From Branchiostoma belcheri (Eukaryota > Chordata > Leptocardii > Amphioxiformes > Branchiostomatidae): DNA of 64,000 bases. The stretch covers positions 52,875 through 116,874 of the forward strand of contig NW_017804353.1 in NCBI RefSeq assembly GCF_001625305.1. The letters are read 5' to 3'. Numbering within the stretch: the stretch's first letter is position 1; each line of letters opens with the position of its first letter. The position numbers and the translations under genes are program-made. The notes under the pieces were generated by a model. That model was not told where the DNA came from and searched no databases. It saw only the letters and a program-made list of their open reading frames with translations. Of the stretch, positions 1 through 11,400 are shown piece by piece.

Positions 1-64
1 TTTTGCAAATCAGAAAAAAACGAAGAGGCGAATCCGAGAACCAACAAATTAAATTGGTGTGGCC
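1..64 (+). mobile_element. Right end of a Harbinger-like MITE
   Basis: The window opens inside a small DNA transposon. The last bases read ATTAAATTGGTGTGGCC and are followed by TAA. The same end is found at 38,198-38,261 and, with small changes, at 42,290-42,315. The left end lies outside the window. Confidence 0.6.
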
Positions 65-2254
65 TAATGAATATTCATGTTCATGTTAGGGGGTAATTTC
101 TATTGAACATCATGAGCATATTTGGTGTTTCTTGTCAACCAAAGTTGGGATGTCAACATGTCAGATGTTGGGCCTCACTTACCCACCCATGTGACAGGAA
201 AATGTTGTTTAAATTACTGATTAGTTAACAAATTTGGAATCAGTCGTTCTTCCTGAAAAATTGTGTTGTATGATTTCCCAAGGGAGGGACCAGATCAAAT
301 GAATACCCGTAACTGATGTCATACTGGTTGCCGCCCATAGCAGTTAAATTACTGTTAATAACATTGACTATTGTCAAGCCAACAATGAAGATACAATCAG
401 TTCTCAAATTGTCTCTCACCTGATAGGAACTCCCAATAATGTCACAATATTATTCAAAAATGTATATTTTTCACAGTGCTTTTATTTCCCAATAGGAAAG
501 ATTTTAAAAAGCAATTCTGTAATGCAGTAGTAATACATCAGAAATCCATATTTGTAGTGTCATGAATTTGCGGTGGAGATGTCACTGAAAAACTTCAACA
601 ATAAAATTTTAGTGGAAGTTTCAAGATGACATCCACATAATTGTCAAACCAACAGTCAACACATGAAGGTCTCCTAATTTTTGTTATCATCTCTAAGGCA
701 AGAGAAGTCACCAGATCAGCTCTAGGAAATCCTGATAATGTTTATTGTTCAAACACCTGGTAGCCACTTTGCTCTTTTCAGCAAGCATTGCTTGGTATGT
801 TACCGAATTACTTGTTATTTTAATGATATTTGCTCTTGTATAGTATGTTTTTAAAAGGTTGCAATGAAGAAGAGATGCATTTGAGTAAGTAAGAAAAATG
901 TTGCTGTTCGTATTGGATTTGCACAATGTTCTATTAACAATGTCCAATATTTGCCCAATACTTGGTTTTGGCTGGTCTCATTAAGTCATTCTCATAAGAC
1001 TTTCAAAAACAGCAGAATTACAATGCTACAATTGAAGCCTTCAAGGTCTTTGTGCTGAATGTTGAATGACACTTCCTCAACTCAGTTGTACTGTATTATA
1101 CAGCATCTGTAACGTAAGTTCTATTGTACCAAAGTCAGACATATTTGTGCTTATTGTTAACAAGTAGAGCTGTATTGGGTTGAGAGTCTCTTGCCAGGTT
1201 TTTATACATTTGCTTTGAAAAAAAAAGTATTTCTAATCTATAAAGATTTTTGTAGTACTGTTTTGAAAATGACCCATAGGACAGCTGCATTATAGACTTT
1301 ACCCTTCATTGCATCAGCTCAAAGTCATTAATATTGATATTGATGTCATCAGGCAGATGGCTGCAGCTGGATTTTTGATCTAATACGGGCTGTTTAATGG
1401 CATTTGGCATAGGAAAAATGTTGTTTCCTGTTTCAGCCATGAGAAAATTAGTTTTTTTTTTCTTTTCTATCTTTTAGTAGACTTTGGTGATCTCTGGTGA
1501 TCCAACTTACACAATACAGTTTAAGAAAGTAAAACTTACACAAGGAGACTTATATTTTCAATGTCAATGTTCAGAGTTCTCCAGAAAACTGGAGATATAA
1601 TAAGAGTAGTCTTGCCTGTCATCTTTATCTGTTGTATTTAGAATGACTGGTGAAAAGATGTCATTATCTAAATAGACATCATACTGTCTTGTCAAGTTGT
1701 CATTTTGTTGACTCCTCAGTAAACGACCCTGTACAATGAAGAACTGCCATAAGTTCTTTAAACCTCATCTGCACAAAGGTCAGAAGGTTTGCTTGGTATT
1801 AGAATAATGTATTGAAATGTGTTAAAATAATGTTATGTATGAGGGATATACATATCACCTGTCTCGTCCGTTGGAATTTGTATATGCAAACTCTTTGCAA
1901 TTCAGGAAGTTTTATCCCTACTGTTAGCCTCCATAGCATGCCAAAAACTGGGGTTTTGGGGGTCTTCAGGGTCTTTGGGAGCTTTTATGTGCTATTTTCT
2001 GATTGCATATAGACAACATAGCCGGCCTGGTTGAATTAGAACTGGGCTAATCAGAAAACAGCCGAAGACCACCAAGACCCCAGTTCTTTAAGCCTGCTAC
2101 GGAGGCTACCTGCTGTAAGGTTTGCTTTTTGGTGTCACAAATAAATAAAGTCTTTATTTCTTTGTCCCCATTCTCTAGATTGACATCACATAGTCTTGTC
2201 AAGTTATGATTTTCATATTGCTGGCTGCTCAGTAAACAATTCCTTTTGTCCCCA
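65..2254. other. Upstream/intronic sequence of the BET gene
   Basis: AT-rich non-coding DNA before the first recognised BET exon. No convincing coding exon was seen on either strand, and short open frames here lack similarity and splice context. It contains one foldback MITE (1,925-2,108). Because the first recognised exon begins at a splice acceptor, at least part of this stretch is probably intron 5' of that exon. The BET promoter and first exon were not found and may lie outside the window. Confidence 0.5.
1925..2108 (+). mobile_element. Foldback MITE (TAGCCTCC family), copy 1
   Basis: Terminal inverted repeats TAGCCTCCATAGCATGCC and (reverse) TAGCCTCCGTAGCAGGCTT enclose arms that also pair internally (ACTGGGGTTTTGGGGGTC against the GACC..CCCAGTT side; TTTTCTGATT against AATCAGAAAA). 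Flanks CCCTACTGT and CCTGCTGT are compatible with an eroded target duplication of about 9 bp. Six further copies lie in the window. Confidence 0.8.
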
Positions 2255-2400
2255 GATTGGACCACCTCAGCCACTCAGCCGGGGAAGCAGACAGCTTAGG
2301 GGACGGTGCTGTGAATGGTATGAACAGTCCGACTGGCCCGGGAAAAAGAGTACGCAGGCCGTCCACCATGTATGCTGAGGGATACGAAACTAGCGAATCA
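2255..2400 (+). CDS. BRD4: BET exon 1 (first recognised), N-terminal motif
   Basis: Acceptor TTGTCCCCAG before 2,255; donor GTGAGT after GAATCA at 2,400, phase 0. The first in-frame ATG is at 2,320 ([18 protein letters not shown]). The frame is open upstream to the acceptor, so an earlier ATG in an unseen exon is possible. PGKRVRRPS followed by an acidic YEGYE-like stretch resembles the N-terminus of vertebrate BRD2. Confidence 0.8.
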
Positions 2401-5400
2401 GTGAGTGCAACGCTATCTGGTTGAAGAGAGCTATGCTGTCCCTTACTGTACCATAATTTTGTGAGATTCCAAACCACCCGAACTTTGACTAGCGAATCAG
2501 TGAGTGCACCGCTATCTGGTTGGAAGAGCACATTGGCAGAACGTACTGTGCCTGTATGAAACCCTGATTTTTCCTGGTTTTCGTTGGCTATTCAGGGGTT
2601 AAAATACCCGGTCTCGCAGTCTCGCCGCGCAAGTAATTTTTTCTGTGCGAGACTTATTCGGAAAGCCAGGTTGCCCAGAGCGCAAGTTATTTTTACAGCG
2701 GCTGGGTTTACGGCCAGCGGCTTCTGAAATAAACAGTGCCGCGGTCCCGCCTGATAACATCCCGCCTCGGCCTGCCGGCCTGCACGTGAGCAGTCCCTCT
2801 ACTCAAATAACAGCGGGTGTTGATAATTTGGCGTTTCGCCTCCCTGAGCACGTGCGCGTAGGGATTTAATTCCAATATTTCCCCGATAAATGTGTTCGTC
2901 ATTCGAGTTTTCTTCGGCCGAGCGGCGTGGATCGAGCCGGCTGTGCGCGTGAAGTTTTCGGCGGTTCCGCGGAAAAATAATCCATCCCCAGAAGAAATGT
3001 CACGCATGAAAATAACAACTATACCTTAGTTTCCCCGTTTTATGAGTTTTTGAGGCCGTGAAATGTTTAAAACGGTTGAAATTTGTCCAAAAAACCAGCT
3101 CGAAAGACTGAGAAATAATGGCCAACATGGCCGACACATGTTGACAACAAAAGTGGTCAAAGGTCAAGTTAGCATCCAAACGTACAGGACATTGCAATGT
3201 GCTATAAAAACGATGCTTTAAACGCATGAAATTATTTTTCGGCAACAACAGAAATAAAAATTCACTCATATTTTTAGAAGGTTAATTTTCAAACATTACT
3301 GTGAAATTTTTTCAAATTTATTGGTTTCTAGCTTCAGAATATAATAGTTGTTTCTTAGAATGTGCGGTTGGATGCTGTGAAGGACTTGACATATATTAAG
3401 TATATTAGACATATATTAGACATATATTAGACATTAGAGATTTAATATGATCATGCCTACCAGTTTTTGAGTAGGAGTCTCATAGACATAATCACAATTT
3501 TATTTGTTCAGCTGTGTCAATATGTGATTTTGTTTGGGATATGATAGGGTTACTACTACTAGCTTAGTTATATTTGGTTTAGTTTATTAAGATGTTGGTA
3601 ACACCTACTTGCTCCAAGTTCCAGGTAGTAAATACATGTACATTTTGTATCATGTATTTTTCACTTGTTGAACTTGTGGAAGCACCGTTGGCCCCCGGTT
3701 AGGGGTCATCCGGGGAACCTATGCCCAATTTTTCAAATTAAGGGTGCTAACAGTACTCAGTAGTTGCACGGCTGTGTCAGAACTTACCAGTGAATAACAC
3801 AAGACAAGTTTGAGTTTACTTCAATCTTTCTGTCTTTGACTCTTTGATAGAAGTATTTATTAAAGAGTTTTCATCTTAATTTAGCCAAGTTGCTCGAGTT
3901 ATGCTGGTGTAACTGCATTGCCATGGGTTTAGGTCCGGAATCATAAGGTACGGACCTGAACCTAAACCTCTGGTTATGAGTCCAGAACCTGAACGTGGGT
4001 TAAGGTCCACATCCCTAAGTACAAGGTGGATTGGTCATATTGAGAGAGCTCTGGGTGTTAATGGAAGAAGGCCCAGGCAGGACGAGGCAGATGATGAAAC
4101 CAGCAGTTCTTCCGGCTCAGAGTCGGAGATGTGAAGGTAGCATTTTTGAATAAACGATGATGTTTGACAGCTGTTGTGTTTGCTACTTGATAAACAAACC
4201 TATTAATTGATAAAAAGAAAGGATAATGGATATTGGGTAGCAGATTTGAAGAATCCAGTTCCTTTGAAATGGGGCAACCTGAAATCCTGATGGGGCAACC
4301 TGGCTTTTGACCCAGGTTGCCGCCCGGGCAACCTGGAAAAAAAAAGTATTTTAACCCCTGCTATTGTTTTCAATGTTGCATCAGAATTTCGCCTGTTGCA
4401 GACATTTTTTTCCAACACAACATTTGGAAACTACATATGGGATGTGCATGAATGCAACCTTATGTGAGACATTCTGCCAAAGTGTTATGCACAATACACA
4501 ATGGGTTTTATGCAGGTGCAGTACATTCTGCCAATGAGCGGTTGAATGGAGCTACATGTTTTCCCTTACCATATCTTTGGTGTGTTTCCAACCCACCACA
4601 TAACTTTGAATCAGTGAATCAGTGAAGTCTCCTTCCTTGTTTTACACTTCTGTAACTGGAAGTTCAAAAATTTACATTGAAAATACTGTAAATTTGCATT
4701 GAAAATACTGTAAATCACTTTGAATTCAGTCATTTCTGTGTGGCAAATTTATCATTTTCGCGAACAAATAATTCGCCAACTTTCTCTCTTCTGCACCTGC
4801 CACTACTGCGAACATTTGGTACCGCAAACATGCCCATTTTTCTCAGACCCCGAACTGTAGCTACTGTGAATATAAAATGTAAGGCAACCACTTAAATCTT
4901 GTTTGTACCTGAAAATTGACAATCAAGTGTCTTACTGAGTTTTGCCTTGTTCCAGAAGCAGGCTGCTAAGAAACCAGGCCGCATGACAAACCAGTTGCAG
5001 TATTTGTTAAAAGTGGTGATGAAAGCAGTATGGAAGCACAACTTCGCCTGGCCCTTCCACGAGCCTGTGGATTGGGTGAAGCTGAACATACCAGTAAGTC
5101 TTATTGGTCCATTTCTGTGAACATCAGTGATACTCTTGTCTCATTGGCTGAATTCTGTGAACTTCAGTGTTACTAGGCTGAACATACCAGTAAGTCTCAT
5201 TGGTTGATTTCTGTGAGCATCAGTGTTAACTTGCCGAACATAACCAGTAAGTTTCATTAGTTCATTTCTGTGAACATCAGTGTTACTTTGCTGATCATAC
5301 CAGTAAGTCTCATTGGCTGATATCGGTGAACTTCAGATTTACTTCTAGCGCATATTCGTCTTGGTCGTTATCTGGTTTTGATGTAGAACAAACGACCAAA

Positions 5401-8400
5401 AGAAATTGTACACGGCCTTTTTGCTAACAAGACAGCTGTACTTTGTGTAACACGTGTGACTATGCAAAGAATGCCCACAGTTAGTGATCTTGCAACAAAT
5501 GTGACAAGGGGCACAGACCCCAAAAAACATGGCATTTTCTTTACACATTTTGCAATCTATGATGATTCTTAATATAGATCTGCACCCGATTTGATTCCAA
5601 GCTGAAACGAGTTCCACCTGAGATTGCAAATAGTCCTACTGTAAGCTTAACACCAAGCTTCTATGTTTGAGAACTAATTTTGCTCTATTTTTCTTGCCAC
5701 CAACAGGACTACCCGAAGATAATCAAAACTCCTATGGACCTGGGAACCATCAAAAAGCGATTGGAGACCAACTACTATTACAGTGCCAAGGAGTGTATTC
5801 AAGATTTCAACTTAATGTTTACCAATTGTTACGTTTACAACAAGCCAGGAGAGGTGGGTGTTGCCAACGTTCTTACATTTGTTAGCAATCAGAGATTTGC
5901 CAGTATGTTATGTTTTTTGTAGTGTTTGTACTCGGTAGTAGCTTGATCAGATCTCGAACTCAGGTGGCTTGTTTTTGTTATGCATACGTTATGTTCACAT
6001 ATGTATAATCTGTATCTGTATAGCTGGTATAACCGCCTTTCGGTGTAACACACCAGCTTCTGTATCTGTATAGCCGGTATAGCCGCCTTTCGGTATAACA
6101 CACCAGCTTCTGTATCTGTATAGCCGGTATAACCGCCTTTCGGTGTAACACACCAGCTTCTGTATCAGTATAGCCTGTATAACTGCCCTTCGGCGTAACA
6201 CACCAGCTTCGCCGGCACGCAGCGCGGCGGCAGCTGGCTACATCACACCAATCGACTTGTTACACCTAACCCTTGAACATCTAACTCTAGGCATTGTTTA
6301 AAGCTATCTAATGCCTGTTCCTCATCCCTCCCGTAGGATGTATATCTCATGGCCCAGACGCTAGAGAAGCTCTTCCTGCAGAAAGTGGCCCAGATGCCTC
6401 CAGAGGAGGTGGAGGTGGCATCACAACAGAAGCCTGCGGTACAACCCAAGGGCAAGAAAGGGCCGCGCAAGGGACCCAGAGTACAAGGTAAGAGCAATCT
6501 TGAACTGTACTATTATTACCAAAAGTTTCAGGTGTAAAATCCACTCAAATTTGCATTTGATTCTTGTAAAGATTTGGAAAAAAATGGCAAGATATGTATG
6601 TTTGCTTGAATGGCACTGACGAAAGGTAGTGGATGCTACCTGAAACGTCTGACCATTTCCAAAATCCAGTTGCTTGAGCGACTTTTTTTGGGCACATCTT
6701 ATTACCTGGATGTCTAACCTTCACCAACGTGTTCTGATGTAAATTGATGTCCTAATATTAGTAAACTGTAGCTTTGTTATTTTTTTGTGATATAAGTTGA
6801 AGTCCCACTAAGCCGTAACTTTGTTATTTTTTTCCAGCTGCCCAGTCGACGGCAGTCCCAGTGCTGAACGCGCAGCCTCCAGTAACGCAGCCTCCTGCGC
6901 CGCCACCCGTCGTGGCCCCTCCCCCGATCGTCCCCACCACAGCCCCCCCTCCTCACATCCCCACAGACCTGAGTCTACCCCCCCAGCCCGTCCAGCACCC
7001 CCCACCCCCTCCCGTTGTACAGCCGCCCCCCACGAGAGCACCCCCTGCAAGAACGCAGCAGCCCCGGCCACCGCCCCCCCTGGAGCAGCCGCCACCCCCC
7101 CAGCCGATACAGATGCCCCCCCCAGACGCTACCCCAGGGGCCGTCCACTGCACCGGCTCCCATTATCTCACAACCTGGCCAGGCCGTACCCACCAAGGTA
7201 AACACATACTGTTACACGGGTTAATGTTATACCTTTTTGGTATATCTTAGTATGGAGATACAGTTTTTACTGCGCCTGCAGGAAACCCTGATTTTCACGG
7301 TTTTCGTTAGATTTTTGGTCACCGTTTGGTCGCATTAGAATTTTGCCTGTTGCAGAAGGTGTCTTTTCCAACATAACATTTGGAAACTACAGACTAAGTG
7401 ATACAAATATTACTTTGTATGAGATGTTCTGCTGAAGTGCTATGCACAATGCATTACGGGTTTCGCACAGGTGCAGTGCGTTCTGCCGACATGCCTTAAG
7501 ATCCATGTGAGGCCAAACAAATTTGGAGAGTGTTCATTCATTCTAAACCTTCACCTGGCTCAAACCTTCAACCACTGACTTAGCACCAAATTTGTATTGG
7601 TTTGGGAGTTAAGCAATTGTTAATCAGCATGATCATGCCGTAATCTTAGCTGCTATGTTCTGAATAGCCAGCCCTCTTGCTGACATGTCAAAGAACAGTA
7701 GGGCATTAGTGTGATATCAGTCAATGTATTAATTAGTCCTGCATTTGGGTTAAACAATAGTGTTGTTTCTGTACCAAGGAGCTTGAGCAGACTCCCTCCT
7801 GGCCTCTACCACTCATGGGCAGAGCCACTGGGCTAAGGCCTAGTCAGAAGGTAGAAAAACTTACAACAAACCATTTCTCCTAGTGCCTGCCTGCTTTCAA
7901 ATTCCTTCATAAGTGCCTGTTCGCAAAAACCAACGCCTTTCTTTTGCCTTGTAGGTCTTTTTGACAGCAGTAGTGCCTTCTGTGGTGGATGGCTATAGCT
8001 ACTTTACAGTCTGCATGACAATATTATGAATGGTTTTGTCCTGCTCCCAAACATGTATTAGGGAATACTGGATCCTACTAACGATAACTTACTTTGAAAC
8101 AGAAATATTTCTAGATGTGGACAGAATGAAACACCATTCTGTGAAATTGTTACCAAGGCAGACTGCCCTCACTCTACAGTGGCAAAAAGTTTTGTAATTG
8201 TATCCAGACCCAGATGTGAAATGGCTTACTCCTTGGAGCCAAAAGTATCCTCCTAAAATGATCACAAATCAGGTCCTGGTAACCAATCAACAAAACTATC
8301 AACAAAAACTGATGGAAACTGTAAAGAGTGAAGTGAGCAACCTTAGACTGAGGATGGAGCATGGTAATTTTGGTTAGCTACATTTAATAGTGCAGTGCAG

Positions 8401-11400
8401 CATCATACTGATACAAACATGTGTCCCACCAGGTAAAGAAGGGCGTGAAGAGAAAAGCGGACACCACAACGCCCACCACCATCTCCACGACAACGGGCAG
8501 CGAATCGTCGCCCTCGACAACCGAGCCCAGACCCGCAAAAATCCCTCCCGTCAGGTGGGAACCAGATCATCCCAAAGCTTGGTAATGAACAACACCTGCA
8601 GGATCTACCTTTTCTAATCATACAATAACACCCGTCTGTCTTCACATTTAACTGATACACGTGCAAAAACACTGGTACAAACCATTCCTTCGAAATTAGT
8701 AAGATGACAGTTATGCAGCCTTTCAAAACTTCCATCCAAAATGGAGAATGGAACTTCTGATTCTGTGTCTGTCTTCCACATTTTAACTGTTACACGTGCA
8801 AAAGAAAGAAAGTCAGTGGTGCAAGAAACCCTATTGGCTCTCCTTTGGATTTAGTTTGATGGCATTTACTGTGCCTCCTCAACTCCCTTGAAAACATGCA
8901 TCCAAAAATGGGGAACTTCTGCTCAGTCCCACAAAAAAAAATTATAAAACATACTGCCCCATCAGAAATATAGTTGCTAGTTGAAAGCAGTATATGAATA
9001 GTAGTTATATAGAATATTAGTTGTAATTGTGTATATCCTCAATTTTTGGCTTGGGGTTGTGGGTTGCTGGAAAGTAAAATAGTAATTGTTTGAAAGCACG
9101 TTTGAATGTTTAGGCACACACGTTTATGTTGCTTGCTTGAAGATGTATGTGAAAATGAATGACTTAGAAGATGAAATCTTATGTAGTTCGTATTGTTTTA
9201 TGTTAGATACAGGCACATATAGTAGGTGCTAAAGTTAATGCTTACAGAAAAGTAAAAAAAAAGCTACCCTTTTCTGCACTATAGTTCAGATAATTTTCTT
9301 TTGTAAGATCGGTAGCACCTTGCATGTTGTTACGAAAATTTTTCAGTAAAGTACACAAATTTTCCATGTACAGTAGCCCATTAGTGCAATCACGCGACTG
9401 ATCTGTGTAAAAGAAGCATCATGCCTGTACTGTAGCCCATAGGTACAAACACACGACATATTTGTGTAAAAGAAGCGGCATGCCTGTACGGTAGCCCATA
9501 AGTACAATCCCTCGGCTGATCTGTGTAAAAGAAGAGTCATGCCTGTACGGTAGCCCGTTAGTACAATCACTCAGCTTATATGTGTAAAAGAAGCAGTATG
9601 CCTGACTACCCTGTTCCTTGCCTGCCAGGAGAGAAAGTGGTCGACAGATCAAGCCGCCTCGGAGAGAACTCCCCGAGACGGAACAGCACAGCTCCAAGAA
9701 GAAGGGAAAACTGTCTGCTCAGCTCAAGTACTGCCAGGGCATCATCAAGGAAATGTTCGCCAAGAAACATGCGGTAAGTTGGTTACTTCTCCTCTTCATC
9801 CCTTTCTCCTTCCATCTGGATTTGTCCTTGGACACCAGTTCATCTGTCACCTCATACAGTTCATTCTTTCCTAGAACTATCACAGAGTGGAACTCGCTGT
9901 CTCCCAGTACAGTAGGGGCATTGTTATTAGATAGCTTAAACAGTGCCCAGAGTTAGATGTTTAAGGGTTAGGTGTAACAAGTCAATCGGTGTAATGTAGC
10001 CACCGATTGTTAGCGGGTGTGTTATGCCGAAGGGCAGTTACACCGGCTATACAGATACAGATTCTCCAAGTGGTTTTGGGTCTGCTTCTTTTCCCAACTG
10101 GTCTCCAAGTGTAAGTTGAACATGGGGTTTTCTTGTCGTGTTAGATACCATTTGGCGACCATTAGAATTCATGTGCTGCTGTACCAAGTAGTTGGATGTG
10201 TCATCATCGATTGACTGTATTGGTCAGGGTTATACCCCCCTTTAGACCACAAAATATAAGATTGTGTGGGATATTTTAGGTCTGTAAACTTTTGGGATGG
10301 CTTTACTTTCCAAGCAGCCACTGCAAAATGTGCTGTGCAACGTTAATCTAAACTGGTGATGCTATTTCTTCTGAACAGGCATATGCTTGGCCATTCTATG
10401 AACCCGTGGACGCTGACTTACTGGGCCTACACGACTACCACGAAATCATCAAACATCCCATGGATCTGGGAACAGTAAAGGTAAGGTTTTACAATTAATT
10501 AATCAATAGTTTGTAACAGTGTTCACCTCTCAATCTGGGCATAGGCACTAGCCACTGGCTGTGATGTTGTGCTAATATCTTGAGAGGTAAGAGTAAACAG
10601 AACCCATGTTAATCACAGTCACTCTGCCTGGTAGAGTTGGATTGTTTCATGCCATGGGTACAGATGGATTCATTGTTATGCAGAAAACAACAGCCGACCA
10701 AATCAGTACATACCATGTACTTTTGTAACAGCATTGGTGTCATAAGAAAAGGTATAGGTGCTTTGAAAAATCTTATCCAAGTTATTCTGTGGTGAAAATT
10801 TAAGCATCAATTTTAATCATTCATACATATTGATTGTAAAAATATCTTTAGAAGATTAGAAATTTGTAACAGAATATCATCTATATTCTAGATGTACTTT
10901 CTGTGCAATTTTAAGGTATTGCAATGTTTGAAGTTATTGTTTTCCTTCTGTACAGAAAAAGATGGACACTCGGGAGTACAAGTCAGCGCAGGAGTTTGCA
11001 TCAGACATGAGAATGATCTTCAGCAACTGCTACAGATATAATCCTCCGGAGCACGACGTAGTACAAATGGCCAGAAAATTACAAGTAAGTTATAACTCTT
11101 TTCTGAATGCTATGACTTACATCACCTGGAAATGTTGATAAAGTTGACGCTCTTTTAGTGATGCCAGTCGAAACATCTGGAAGTAATCTCTGTAATTTTT
11201 CCAGTAGTTGTTTCCTTTTGTTTCCTTTTAGACTTCCAAAAAATTTGTCTTTACCTATTTGCATATCAATCAATAGTACCTGCTTAAAAACCTGCTTTTC
11301 TGAATCTGACAAGTCTCCAGTGTCACTGACGAAAGGTAGTGGATGCTACCTGAAATGTCTGACCGTTTCCAAAATCATATCCAGTTGCTTGTTTTTTTGT

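Noticed and set aside
2560..3010. CpG-rich stretch as an internal BET promoter
   Set aside because: It lies entirely within the element bounded by CAGGGGTTAAAATAC ends (2,593-4,360), so its composition is better explained by the insertion. Promoter activity is not excluded.
6011..6210. CRISPR-like array
   Set aside because: Units are contiguous with no unique spacers, and the host is clearly an animal.
6808..7205. Long minus-strand and alternative-frame open frames over exon 5
   Set aside because: They are shadows of a C-rich, proline-coding exon with conserved plus-strand splice sites and flanking bromodomain exons.
9343..9697. Minus-strand repeat-coding frames
   Set aside because: Generated by the 60-bp minisatellite, with no independent coding support.
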